DNA from: Gammaproteobacteria bacterium
GTDB taxonomy: Bacteria; Pseudomonadota; Gammaproteobacteria; Pseudomonadales; Cellvibrionaceae
Direction: 5' to 3'
Assembly (NCBI GenBank): GCA_025362015.1
Contig: JANYIO010000107.1
Location: forward strand, 1-44,622
DNA length: 44,622 nucleotides
The position numbers and the translations under genes were made by a program. Numbering within the stretch: the stretch's first letter is position 1; every line of letters starts with the position of its first letter. The notes below the pieces were generated by a model. It did not search any database. It was not told where the DNA came from and was given only the letters and a program-made list of their open reading frames with translations. Below, piece after piece: positions 35,591 to 44,574 of the stretch.

Positions 35591-35968
35591 TTAAACTTTT
35601 GCGTGATCCAATAATTTCCTCAACTCGCCTGACGCCAGCAAAGCATCAACATCCTGACTGCCGCCAACCAATTGGCCGCGAACGAATACCATAGGGAAAG
35701 TTGACCAGCCACTCCACATTTTTAACACTAGGCGACGACGCCAACCTCTGAAATAGCTGCCATACTCAAGATAGTGATAACTCAATATTTCAAGATCCAG
35801 ATTTTTTCTAACGGTTTTGCAAAATGGGTTTTGCTTCATACCGACAATCACTATCGGGTTATTTGCAATGGCATGAATAACTTCGTTGAGTGTCTCTTCA
35901 TAACCACCGCCCATATGAGTGCTGATAGCGGGGTGAATAAAGCTTTCATGTAATAATTGTCGTGACAT
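35591..35968 (-). CDS. Glutaredoxin-like protein with NPFC in place of CPxC
   Basis: 125 aa cytosolic protein. Thioredoxin-fold features: VIVGMKQNPFCKTVRKNLDL at the active site, then FPMVFVRGQLVGGSQDVDALLASGELRKLL (cis-Pro loop and GG motif of glutaredoxins). The usual first active-site Cys is Asn, leaving one Cys, so classic dithiol chemistry is ruled out. It could be a monothiol-type or glutathione-binding variant. AAGGAA precedes the ATG. Confidence 0.75.
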   Translation of the reverse strand: MSRQLLHESFIHPAISTHMGGGYEETLNEVIHAIANNPIVIVGMKQNPFCKTVRKNLDLEILSYHYLEYGSYFRGWRRRLVLKMWSGWSTFPMVFVRGQLVGGSQDVDALLASGELRKLLDHAKV

Positions 35969-36136
35969 ATCTTAAAATTCCTTTGATAAATATTTATGGG
36001 TGATTTAATCGAAAAGCAACATCTGATTCCGCGCACATTAAAAATAAACACCCCATCCAGAAAAAATAGGGCGTCAAAACACCGGAGGAACCAATGAATA
36101 AAATTCAATCCATATTGTCGCACTCCAAACTAAGTA

Positions 36137-36889
36137 TTATAAGCCGCCCGCTGGATCTATAAAGCTACCTGTTACAAATGACGACTTTTCTGTTGCAAGC
36201 CAAAGTATTGCCTCAGCAACTTCTTTAGGCTGACCGCCTCTTTGCAGAGGTATTTTTGATTTCAATCTTTCTACGCGGTTTGGCTCACCACCAGAAGCAT
36301 GCATTTCTGTATAAATAAGACCAGGACGTACAGCATTTACCCGTATTCCTTCTGCAGCAACCTCTAATGCTAAACCTCTGGTTAAGGTATCTATAGCTCC
36401 CTTCGAAACTGCATAATCAATATATTCGTTTGGAGAGCCACTTTTTGAAGCACCAGATGATACGTTTACAATAACACCACCTGACCCACCATTTTTAGTA
36501 GACATACGTTTAACAGCTTCTTTAGAGCACAGAAAACAACTCATGACGTTTGTTAGTAAAACTTCACTGAAACGCTTTGCAGAAATTTCCTCTAGGCGAC
36601 ATTGAGTCCTCAAAATTCCTACATTATTTACCAAGATAGATATATAGCCTAACTGGTTCTCTACCGTTTCAAATAATCTTGCAACTTCACTTTCTATAGA
36701 AACGTCTGCTTTTACAGTTATACAATGGTCGCCGCGTTGTAATATTTCATTTTTAACTTTCTCCGCAGCGCTTTCATTTGAAAGATAATTGATGCAAACA
36801 TAATAGCCATTTTCTGCAAATAACTTTGCAGTTTCAGCACCAATACCTCTACTTGCGCCAGTAATAATTGCAACTTTACTCAAGGTCAT
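36137..36889 (-). CDS. Short-chain dehydrogenase/reductase
   Basis: 250 aa classical SDR. Cofactor motif GASRGIG, NNVG, catalytic Ser in NVSSGASKSG and YxxxK in YAVSKGAIDTL, C-terminal GGL. Likely an NAD(P)-dependent alcohol or sugar oxidoreductase resembling YgfF/glucose-dehydrogenase-like SDRs; substrate unknown. AAAAGGA precedes the ATG. An attC-like motif lies 18 bp upstream of the start. Confidence 0.92.
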   Translation of the reverse strand: MTLSKVAIITGASRGIGAETAKLFAENGYYVCINYLSNESAAEKVKNEILQRGDHCITVKADVSIESEVARLFETVENQLGYISILVNNVGILRTQCRLEEISAKRFSEVLLTNVMSCFLCSKEAVKRMSTKNGGSGGVIVNVSSGASKSGSPNEYIDYAVSKGAIDTLTRGLALEVAAEGIRVNAVRPGLIYTEMHASGGEPNRVERLKSKIPLQRGGQPKEVAEAILWLATEKSSFVTGSFIDPAGGL

Positions 36890-36906
36890 TTATTTTTTTC
36901 CTTTTA

Positions 36907-36924
36907 CATAACGTCTAGCTATGC
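36907..36924 (-). other. attC-like core end upstream of the SDR gene
   Basis: Minus strand GCATAGCTAGACGTTATG, of the same pattern (TAGCT...CGTTA) as the site at 37614, 18 bp before the SDR start. Confidence 0.3.
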
Positions 36925-36938
36925 GAGCGACTTGCATG

Positions 36939-37175
36939 CTATTTTTTACGCCAAAAAATCAATAGCGAAATGATAAAATCAAGAAAGCCACCAAAATAAC
37001 TGGCGTAATGAATAAAAACAACGCTCATGAAAGCATTGCAATTAATAATACGATAGTAAGCTAATGTGCCGCACCAATAACTGTAGTTATAAAAATTCGG
37101 CATTACTGCGCAGTACACGCCGACAAACAATGTGGACAGATAGTAGCTAATAACACGCTCCAAGCGGTGCCTCAA
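36939..37175 (-). CDS. Possible small membrane protein
   Basis: 78 aa, TTG start without a clear ribosome site. Tyr/Phe/Ile-rich with a C-terminal hydrophobic helix (GGFLDFIISLLIFW) followed by RKK. Not recognised; it may be a remnant or non-coding sequence between cassette-like units. Confidence 0.3.
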   Translation of the reverse strand: MRHRLERVISYYLSTLFVGVYCAVMPNFYNYSYWCGTLAYYRIINCNAFMSVVFIHYASYFGGFLDFIISLLIFWRKK

Positions 37176-37195
37176 CGACTTACTAGTAAATGGCT

Positions 37196-37570
37196 CTACT
37201 TATTTTTCCAATGAGCCGCATACCATATGATTAGCAACATGCAAAAAACCTCAATAGAAGCAAAAAAGATGTAATGTAAATATAGTGAGCCTCCGACAAC
37301 AACAAAAAGAATTGTAATTACCCCTGAAACTATATTTGCTATTCTGTTATGTCCATACTTCAAAACTCTAGACAAGAAAACCATAGCAATTGGAATTTCT
37401 AAAAGAATAGCGAATACCAATAGGATTCCTTCAGTAATTTTTAATTCTCCAGCTCTGCCTGTCATCATTTCAGAAAGAACTCCCGGAGTAATAAAAGTTA
37501 AGATGTCTGCAAAAATCATGTTTAGCATTACTATCAACCAGAGAGTAGATAATTTTACTTTTATGTCCAT
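37196..37570 (-). CDS. Four-helix membrane protein (DUF6326-like)
   Basis: 124 aa with four hydrophobic segments (LWLIVMLNMIFADILTFI; GILLVFAILLEIPIAMVFL; NIVSGVITILFVVVGGSLYL; IEVFCMLLIIWYAA). From memory it resembles the uncharacterised DUF6326 family; no function known. GAGGAA precedes the ATG. It is the first gene after the attC-like core at 37614. Confidence 0.75.
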   Translation of the reverse strand: MDIKVKLSTLWLIVMLNMIFADILTFITPGVLSEMMTGRAGELKITEGILLVFAILLEIPIAMVFLSRVLKYGHNRIANIVSGVITILFVVVGGSLYLHYIFFASIEVFCMLLIIWYAAHWKNK

Positions 37571-37613
37571 GTATTCCTCTTTTATTTCATCTATGATTTG
37601 TTTTTTGTCTTTA

Positions 37614-37632
37614 CTAACGCCGAGCTAACGGC
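37614..37632 (-). other. attC-like core end
   Basis: Minus strand GCCGTTAGCTCGGCGTTAG, the best match in this window to the L'-R' end of integron attC sites (GTTAG core). No matching outer half was found upstream, so it may be an attI-like or half site. Confidence 0.4.
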
Positions 37633-37670
37633 ATTTTTTAAGTTTTAAGAAGTGACACTTTTTAATTATA

Positions 37671-37698
37671 AAAAACCCGGCCATCACGCACCGGGTTT
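37671..37698 (-). terminator. Rho-independent terminator of the galM-type gene
   Basis: Minus strand reads AAACCCGG, loop, CCGGGTTT followed by a T-run. Confidence 0.8.
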
Positions 37699-37787
37699 GT
37701 TTATTTTTAGTCGCGTACTTATCTTTTTATGTATCTGGCGACTTAATCAACTAGCTAGCAGTGCCTGCCGAAGATAAAGAAAATTCA

Positions 37788-39005
37788 TTATTTCGCGCTA
37801 AACGCGTACACGGTCTGTGAATGAAAAGTCTCACCAGGCTTAAGAGTAGTTGTCGGGAAGGATCGCTGGTTTGGTGAATCCGGGAAATGTTGGGTTTCCA
37901 GGCAAAAAGCATTGTGCTTGTTGTAAGCGTGACCTGCTTTCCCGATGAGTGATCCATCCATGTGGTTAGCAGTGTAAAGCTGAATCCCCGGCTCAGTGGT
38001 ACGCACTTCCAAAATGCGGCCAGTTTTTGGTTCCTGAACGCGAGCGGCAAGAACAAGATCCTTGCCTTGATCATTAGCTGGACGGTTAATTACAAAATTA
38101 TAATCATAGCCAAGGCCAACTTTATGCTCGGCCTCAATATGCGTACCTATAGGTATGCTGGTGCGAAAATCCAGCGTCGTACCAGCAACACTTGCCAGTT
38201 TGCCGAGCGGAATCCCGGTTGCATCAGTCGGCGTATAACGATCAGCATTAATCATTAATTGATGGCTCAATACATCACCGGAGCCATCGCCACCCAGGTT
38301 AAAGTAACTATGGCTGGTATAGTTCACAACGGTAGCTTTGTCGGTAGTGGCGGTGTAATCCACAGAAAGCTCGTTGGCATTGTTGAAAGCGTAAATCACG
38401 CGTGTTGTCAGAGTGCCCGGGTAACCTTCTTCACCATCTGGACTGATATAAGTTAGCACCACACCTGCCGCATCAGCTTTCACCAATGGCTCCGCTTGCC
38501 ACACAACCTTATCAAAACCCTTGAGGCCGCCGTGCAAGGTATTGGGTTTGTTATTCAACGCAAGCTTGTCGTAGGTTTTGCCATCAAGCTTGAATGTGCC
38601 TTTGGCAATACGATTGGCAAAACGGCCAATGATTGCACCAAAGAAGGTGGGATTTTTTATGTAGTTATCAAAAGTGTCATACCCCAGTACGACGTCGGCC
38701 AGCTTGCCATCGCGATCAGGAACTTTGAGTGCAGTAACAATGCCACCGTAATTGATAATACGAACTTCCGAGCCCGACGCATTGGTCAAAGTAAACTGCT
38801 CAATGTTCGTGCCATCCGGTAGCTTACCGAAAGGGCTGTGCGTAACCGAGGCTTTAGGTGGTTCGACCACTTTGTTCTTTTGAGGAGCCGGAGTTTTCTC
38901 AGCCGTTGTGCCGGGTGCAGGTGAACTGCAACCACTCAGTGTAAGCACAAGCACAGAGCAAAATGCTAACAGGCTTGGGCGGAACGATTGTTTAAAATAT
39001 TGCAT
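37788..39005 (-). CDS. galM: Aldose 1-epimerase (galactose mutarotase) lipoprotein
   Basis: 405 aa from ATG 39005, not the tracked 39074. Lipoprotein signal SVLVLTLSGC|SS, then a Pro/Lys-rich linker. The GalM beta-sandwich shows NYGGIVTALKVPDRDG, IIGRFANRIAKGTF, NNKPNTLHGG, the His block TSHSYFNLGG and catalytic Glu in AFCLETQHFPDSPNQ. It interconverts alpha and beta anomers of aldoses. The lipid anchor places it in the periplasm, where it could serve sugars from polysaccharide breakdown. Has its own terminator. Confidence 0.93.
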   Translation of the reverse strand: MQYFKQSFRPSLLAFCSVLVLTLSGCSSPAPGTTAEKTPAPQKNKVVEPPKASVTHSPFGKLPDGTNIEQFTLTNASGSEVRIINYGGIVTALKVPDRDGKLADVVLGYDTFDNYIKNPTFFGAIIGRFANRIAKGTFKLDGKTYDKLALNNKPNTLHGGLKGFDKVVWQAEPLVKADAAGVVLTYISPDGEEGYPGTLTTRVIYAFNNANELSVDYTATTDKATVVNYTSHSYFNLGGDGSGDVLSHQLMINADRYTPTDATGIPLGKLASVAGTTLDFRTSIPIGTHIEAEHKVGLGYDYNFVINRPANDQGKDLVLAARVQEPKTGRILEVRTTEPGIQLYTANHMDGSLIGKAGHAYNKHNAFCLETQHFPDSPNQRSFPTTTLKPGETFHSQTVYAFSAK

Positions 39006-39089
39006 AGTTTTTATCTCGTTGATGTTGTTGTATGCCTGTGTATTTTTAATAGGGAATCTAACCCGCTTTTGCACACACCGATTTGTTAA

Positions 39090-39567
39090 TTATTAAATTC
39101 TCGTTCATAACTAACTGGTGAAACACCACCAATCGACATATGTATGCGCTCATGATTGTAATAGTGCATGTAGCGGCTGACAATATTTTTCAGTCGCTCG
39201 CCAGCCTCAATGACCTGCCGCTTAATTCGTTCCAACTTCAAACGATTAAAAAATGACTCCACATAAGCATTGTCATTCAATTCCTTTACTCGACTCATAC
39301 TTTGGTCGATATTAGAACGAACCAAACATTCGCGAAACGTAGTAGCAATATATTCCGAGCCTTTATCTGAATGGAAAATAATACCGCTTGTACAACCTCG
39401 ATTTTAACCGCTCGATCTATTGTGGCGACTGAAAGTCCTGCATCACGCCACTCACTCAACGACCACGCAATGACGCGACGACTAAAATGATCCATGATGA
39501 CCGACAGGTATTGCCAGATTACATTAGCCAGCTTGATATAAGTAACATTATTACTCCTAACTTGCAT
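39090..39567 (-). pseudogene. IS3-family transposase remnant (OrfB C-terminal part)
   Basis: Two tracked ORFs in different frames form one rve-type integrase core. Upstream frame: YIKLANVIWQYLSVIMDHFSRRVIAWS (first catalytic Asp). Other frame: IIFHSDKGSEYIATTF (second Asp), SMSRVKELNDNAYVESFFNRLKLE (Glu) and YYNHERIHMSIGGVSPVSYE. The frame break lies near 39390. OrfA and the OrfB N-terminus are missing and no terminal inverted repeats were seen, so the element is dead. Confidence 0.88.
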
Positions 39568-39570
39568 TTT

Positions 39571-39616
39571 CTAATACCGAGTTAGCGGCTTGTTATAAAT
39601 ATTATCTCGGTGTAAG
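39571..39616 (-). other. attC-like hairpin next to the IS3 remnant
   Basis: Minus strand carries GCCGCTAACTCGGTATTAG, close to the 37614 site. A partner arm (TATTATCTCGGTGTAAG on plus) lies 14 bp away, so about 11 of 15 bases can pair. The sizes fit a very short attC. Confidence 0.4.
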
Positions 39617-39654
39617 CTGAATTTGAAATTTTACCAAAATTAAAGGTGGCGGCT

Positions 39655-39963
39655 ATGCGTGCAATACAATTTCTACTGTGTTTTTTGTTTGTCGCCCCAG
39701 CATTCGCTGGTGTTAAAATTAGGGTTCCTGTTTGGTATGTTGCATTAACTTGTGAACACGATCCAGTGTGTTATGCATCGAGTAACGGCAGTTATACCGG
39801 AAGTATTGGCGGCGCACGTAAATTTTACAATTATTCTGATGCAAATACTTTCGTTGGAAGTTTGACTGAAAGTATCCGCGAAAAATCACCAAGACTTATA
39901 GAAGGCTCAGAGTTTAAATGTGTTGAGAGCACAAAAGAAAAACTAGACGGCCCACCATGCTAA
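39655..39963 (+). CDS. Small secreted cysteine-containing protein, unrecognised
   Basis: 102 aa from ATG 39655; the tracked start adds three residues. Signal peptide (FLLCFLFVAPAFA|GVK), then a mature part of about 85 residues with four cysteines and a Gly/Ser/Tyr-rich centre (SSNGSYTGSIGGARKFYNY). No family recognised. GGTGGCGG precedes the ATG. Its stop abuts a transposase fragment. Confidence 0.6.
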   Translation: MRAIQFLLCFLFVAPAFAGVKIRVPVWYVALTCEHDPVCYASSNGSYTGSIGGARKFYNYSDANTFVGSLTESIREKSPRLIEGSEFKCVESTKEKLDGPPC

Positions 39964-39984
39964 TACGGGAAGAGTGCTGGGAGC

Positions 39985-40230
39985 CTGTAGTTAATAAAAG
40001 CGGCAATGGTGGTGAAATGTGGAACCGTATCGCAAGAGAGTGCTTTAAAAATAATATTGTTTTCACAACACCATTGAATTTCGCGGCTGGAGTTAATGCC
40101 TTTAGAGTAAGCAAACAAAATAATGCTTAGCAAAATAGCGGGGTCATAAGCACTGTGACCTGTTACATCATTTTTGTAAGCTGAATTAAAAATAGAAAGT
40201 CGAGTTTGTGATTGATAAGGTATTATGCCT
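39985..40230 (-). pseudogene. Transposase N-terminal fragment (IS1182/DUF772-type)
   Basis: SAYDPAILLSIILFAYSKGINSSREI followed by CDTVPHFTTIAAFI matches the DUF772 N-terminal region of IS1182- or IS5-like transposases. The catalytic domain is absent and both ends run into unrelated sequence. Confidence 0.8.
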
Positions 40231-40232
40231 TT

Positions 40233-40526
40233 GGCAGCGAAAGTTTTCTTGCCTACCCCAACCTGGAAACAGATCTTTCCGCCAAGACCAAATACCACCT
40301 GCCACAATTTTCTGCGAAATATCAAATTCCTGCAACGCGCCAACATTTAGCTGAGGGTAACCCTGCTATTGAAATTCATGCAATGGCCGAAAAACTCGAC
40401 GCAGATGTTATGGTCATAGGCAGCCACGGACGCAGTGGTTTATCGCTAATGTTCGGCTCAACCGCCAACAGCGTATTACATGGTAGTAAATGCGATGTAT
40501 TGGCAGTACGCGTGGGTAAAAATTAA
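40233..40526 (+). pseudogene. Universal stress protein (UspA family), N-terminus lost
   Basis: The C-terminal half of a UspA domain is clear: YPNLETDLSAKTKYHLPQFSAKYQIP, QHLAEGNPAIEIHAMAEKLDADVMVIGSHGRSGLSLMFGSTANSVLHGSKCDVLAVRV, including the GSxGR..GS.A nucleotide-binding pattern. The N-terminal half is missing and the transposase fragment takes its place, so the gene was probably cut by an insertion or deletion. Any product would start from a chance codon. Confidence 0.82.
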
Positions 40527-41364
40527 TTTCCCACTCAGGCACTCACTACTACTCTAAACAGTTCACCACCATTCTAAACAATTGACTTTACCCTAAATCG
40601 TTTACTTTCTTGTGGTGTTAGCCGAGTACGATGCAACCTTGAATGTGTGATACCCGCAACGAAAGTCGTTCAATCTCATACAATCATTCGATCTCGTAAA
40701 GTTGAGAAAAACAAGTTTACCGACCTACATCGGCAATACTATTGCTAGAAAAGTATTGCTTCTGCATTGAAAACATCTCTTTTCACCCATCAGTGCCGTA
40801 TAAAATGTCCCTCAGGCAGGAATATTTTTTCAATTCAGGCCTTTCTACATACAGCTTTCTCGATAAGAAATGCTTGTATGCATTGCGAAGAAATATCGAC
40901 ATTTTATTATTTTCAAACTCAGTACACCCATCAAACCGACTAAAAAAGATGGAGCTTTAACGAGATTTATTACGGTGCACCATAAAAAAGGCTGAATGCA
41001 CCCGGCAAACTTTGCTGTAAAACATCAAGGCACACAAATTAACGTGTGACTTTTAGTAATTGCGGTTCGAACTTCAGCGACTTGTAGAGTCGGGCAAAAT
41101 GCATTGATAAACTCAAAACGGGCTTAGATGCCAAGCTGTGATTAGTTTTATAACAAGCTGTGATTAGTTTTATAAATAATAGCTTCATCGTTGTTTATTC
41201 AGCTCATTGCAAGCAAACGCAGCTATTACACCGAGCATTACCTTGAAAGAAACTAATAAAAAATACCCTTAAAACGCAGGCATAAAAAATTAAATTGTAC
41301 GTTGAATGTCACACTTATCTTTAATAAATGTACGACCTATTAAAACTAGAATGGAGAGAGACAC
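40527..41364. other. 838-bp intergenic leader of the TonB-dependent receptor gene
   Basis: No supported gene; the 72-aa ORF 40742-40960 has no features. Contents: three loose repeats of CTAAAC/TTnAC type at about 40551-40605, a perfect tandem duplication at 41132-41175, and AT-rich sequence up to GGAGAGAG before the receptor ATG. Confidence 0.5.
41132..41175. repeat. Perfect 22-bp tandem duplication
   Basis: The unit beginning CAAGCTGTGATTAG and ending TTTTATAA occurs at 41132-41153 and 41154-41175 without mismatch, about 190 bp upstream of the receptor start. Confidence 0.92.
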
Positions 41365-44300
41365 ATGTTCCATAACCATACGAAAAATATGCAATTCCGA
41401 CGCTCACTGCTAGCAATGTCCATCATCGCCTTGGGCTCACCTACACTTGCACTGGCTCAAACTGCTCCTGCTACAACTCCTGATGAGGTTGAAGAAGTTG
41501 TTGTGTTAGGCGTTAAAGGTGCACAAAAATCCGCGATTGAATCGAAGCGTACCGCTGCTTCTATTGTTGATGGTTTTTCTGCAGAAGATATTGGTAAATT
41601 ACCCGATGCGACAGTAACCGATTCATTGCAACGCATTACTGGTGTACAAATTCAGCGCAACGCGGGTGAAGGCTCTAAAGTCAGTATTCGTGGTATGCAA
41701 CAAATTGCCACCATGTTAAATGGCGAGCAATTTTTAGGTGCGGGTAACCTAACTTCAGCGCAACCAAACCTGAATGATATTCCCGCGCAATTATTGAATG
41801 GCACTATTGTTTACAAATCATTGGATGTACGAAACGCAACTTCAGGTATTACGGGTACAGTTAACCTTACTACTTACCGCCCACTAAGCTTTAAAGAAGG
41901 CTTAACCACTGCAGGCGGTATCGAAGCCTCAATGGGGGAATTGACCAAAAAAACCCACCCTACCTTTAACGCTTTATTGAATTGGCGTACCGATACTGTT
42001 GGCATTTTGATTTCAGGCGTTACTGGCACGAAGAACCTCGCCAGTGATTATGCCGGCACTGGTCAAGGTGGCCTTGACAGTCTCCATTCAGGCGCAGTTT
42101 TAGCTGAGAATGGAACAACTTATGTTGCAGATAACGCACCAGGATACGATTTTTTTAAGGAACAAATAGAACGCGAACGCACTGGTTTTAACGTTTCCCT
42201 GGAAGCGGATTTGAGTAATGGTTTTAAATTTATCGCAGAGGCATTTTCTGCTCATTCCAAAAGCTATGATCGTGCAACAGGTTTGGATATTTCCAATCGT
42301 TGGTTGAGTGAAACAAATAGCACGGAGCATGTTGATGCAAATGGACTATATCCACCAGATGCAGTAGGCCCACTACACACCGTGACTTCAGGTAATGGTT
42401 TTTGGCGTGACGCAGGCAATGGCTGGCATGGTGGTGCTATTGCTATGCCGACTAACACAACAGCGACTGCTGTCGGTAAAGATGGCACAAAATGGGCAAC
42501 CGCGAGCCAATATGATATTGATGCGCTTTGGGTAGATACCTACAGTATTAACAACGTGACCACTACCGATTCCAAAAACTATAATTTTGAATTGAATTAC
42601 GATAACGGTGGGCAATTTACCGGTGGTTTACGCGCAATAAAAGGCACCGCTACCAATTTGGCATTACACGCTAATGCCCAAGGCGACTTTAGCAATTGGC
42701 AAGGTAGCCAGGCTGAAAAGTTAAATACCTTTTACCCTAGAGATATTGCCAATAAATTTACACCGGATACACGCCATACCGAAGTGGGTGTTAATGGCGG
42801 CTATTATGTGAACCCCAATCCTGAAGGTTATGGTTCAGATCCGCAGCTGACGCTGAGCCGCAAAAATCACCTGCAAACCTGGGGTGGTTTTAATCGTGTT
42901 ATTGGTGGTGGCCTGGGTGCTAACTCAACACTGGCTGATTATATGGCCAATGAAAAAAGCCAAACGATTGGCTCTTATGCGCTGGAATACAATGTTGATG
43001 CGTCCTCTGATCTCAGTGCGTTAAGCGCGCACGGTAGATACGCATTTGAAAGTGATGATATGTTTTTCACGGATGTCGAAGTAGGTTTGAGATCCAGCAA
43101 ACGTAGTGTGGATACCACTACCTTTATGATGTTTTCACCGTTTTATCAAAACTCAAGCAACTACGGCACTAACCCAACTAATCCTTCGGTTAATATTGCT
43201 GGCTGCTCTGCGCAATGGAAAGCCATTGATCAGGCGTTTGATGGTGGCGAAAACCATAGCCAATGTTCTGCCGGCGAACGTTTAGTTGGCCGCGAGAATG
43301 ATCCTACCTCATTCACGCCCTACACCATTTTACAGCCCACTAAAATTGATGCTTACGGCGCAAAAGTAACTTTTGTGAAAAGCCTTGGCGCAAATGTTAA
43401 AGGCATTCCTGGCTTCTACGCGATAGATCCACATACCTTTGATGACCCTATAGGTTTTGCCAACAAAGCTTTTGGTAGTTCTGCGCGCGAAATATCACCA
43501 GCACAAAGTTACGATATTAACCTGGAAGAAACTAGCGCTTATGCGTACAGTAATTTCAAAATGGGTATGGTGAGCGGTAACCTGGGAGTGAGGGTCATCG
43601 ACACTACACTTATGAGTAACGCCTACAAAACTACCGGTGTGACTAAAGCCAATGGTGATATCACCATTGCTAATGGCAGACTTGCGCAAGAGAAGACCTA
43701 TACCGACATCTTGCCCGCATTAAACGTAGCAATAGATGTTAGCGATGCCATTAAAGTACGCTTTGCCGCCGCAAGAACCAAACAAGAATTAGACCTGGAT
43801 CGTTATGGTTCAAGCCTGGATCTGCGTACCGCAGCTGATCCAAGTGATCCTACCAAGCGTGTCCCGAGTGGCTGGGCCTCAAATGGCAATATGGAACTAA
43901 AACCATGGCGCGCAAATAACTTTGATCTCTCTACGGAATACTACTTTGGCAATGCGAGCATGGTCTCCATTGGGGCTTACCACATTGCGATCAGTAGCTT
44001 TGTAGAAAGCCACCATTACAACAGAGACTTTGTCATCAACGGTGCAAACTACAGCCTTGAGGGTGATGGCCCTATTGTCGGCAAAGGCGGTAAAGTAGAT
44101 GGTCTTGAACTGGGCACTAAATTAGCATTTAGCGATCTGACATCTGGCTTCCTCGCTGATTTCGGTATTGATGCTAACTTCACTTATTCACCCAGCGAAA
44201 AAACAGGCACCGCTACTAACATTGCCGGTAAAAAATATCCATTTGAAAACAACTCGAAAGAAACCGCTAACTTAATTGCGTGGTATCAAAAAAATAAGTT

Positions 44301-44574
44301 GCAAGCGCGTATCGCATTTAATAGCCGCAGTGATCAATATCTTAGAGATAACGGCAAGGCAAATGGTTATTCTGAATACGCCTTGGGATCACTCTTTGTA
44401 GATGCAAATATAAGTTATGATGTAATGGACAATGTTACTGTATATTTGCAGGGTTCAAACATCACCAGTACGGATTATAAAACTGTATATCGCTTGAAAG
44501 ATGGAATGGATCAAGATGCAAACGTGGTTAATTTTGAGGCGCGCTATGACTTGGGTATTCGTGCTAAATTTTAA
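41365..44574 (+). CDS. TonB-dependent receptor (Xanthomonas/Caulobacter carbohydrate-type)
   Basis: 1069 aa outer-membrane transporter. Signal peptide ending LALA|QT; a TonB-box-like EEVVVLG right after; plug domain (about 50-170) with IVDGFSAEDIGKLPDATVTDSLQRITGVQIQRN, SIRGMQQIATMLNGEQF and GTVNLTTYRPL; then a 22-strand-type barrel ending YDLGIRAKF with a terminal Phe. Length and the DIGKLPDATVTDSLQRITG block fit the TIGR01782 group, often linked to uptake of plant or algal oligosaccharides. The ligand is not known. GGAGAGAG precedes the ATG. No regulator or inner-membrane transporter lies within the window. Confidence 0.93.
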   Translation: MFHNHTKNMQFRRSLLAMSIIALGSPTLALAQTAPATTPDEVEEVVVLGVKGAQKSAIESKRTAASIVDGFSAEDIGKLPDATVTDSLQRITGVQIQRNAGEGSKVSIRGMQQIATMLNGEQFLGAGNLTSAQPNLNDIPAQLLNGTIVYKSLDVRNATSGITGTVNLTTYRPLSFKEGLTTAGGIEASMGELTKKTHPTFNALLNWRTDTVGILISGVTGTKNLASDYAGTGQGGLDSLHSGAVLAENGTTYVADNAPGYDFFKEQIERERTGFNVSLEADLSNGFKFIAEAFSAHSKSYDRATGLDISNRWLSETNSTEHVDANGLYPPDAVGPLHTVTSGNGFWRDAGNGWHGGAIAMPTNTTATAVGKDGTKWATASQYDIDALWVDTYSINNVTTTDSKNYNFELNYDNGGQFTGGLRAIKGTATNLALHANAQGDFSNWQGSQAEKLNTFYPRDIANKFTPDTRHTEVGVNGGYYVNPNPEGYGSDPQLTLSRKNHLQTWGGFNRVIGGGLGANSTLADYMANEKSQTIGSYALEYNVDASSDLSALSAHGRYAFESDDMFFTDVEVGLRSSKRSVDTTTFMMFSPFYQNSSNYGTNPTNPSVNIAGCSAQWKAIDQAFDGGENHSQCSAGERLVGRENDPTSFTPYTILQPTKIDAYGAKVTFVKSLGANVKGIPGFYAIDPHTFDDPIGFANKAFGSSAREISPAQSYDINLEETSAYAYSNFKMGMVSGNLGVRVIDTTLMSNAYKTTGVTKANGDITIANGRLAQEKTYTDILPALNVAIDVSDAIKVRFAAARTKQELDLDRYGSSLDLRTAADPSDPTKRVPSGWASNGNMELKPWRANNFDLSTEYYFGNASMVSIGAYHIAISSFVESHHYNRDFVINGANYSLEGDGPIVGKGGKVDGLELGTKLAFSDLTSGFLADFGIDANFTYSPSEKTGTATNIAGKKYPFENNSKETANLIAWYQKNKLQARIAFNSRSDQYLRDNGKANGYSEYALGSLFVDANISYDVMDNVTVYLQGSNITSTDYKTVYRLKDGMDQDANVVNFEARYDLGIRAKF

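Noticed and set aside
37751-38074. 107-aa minus ORF overlapping galM
   Set aside because: Out-of-frame shadow of galM.
40742-40960. 72-aa ORF upstream of the receptor
   Set aside because: No ribosome site, domain or signal peptide; AT-rich leader.
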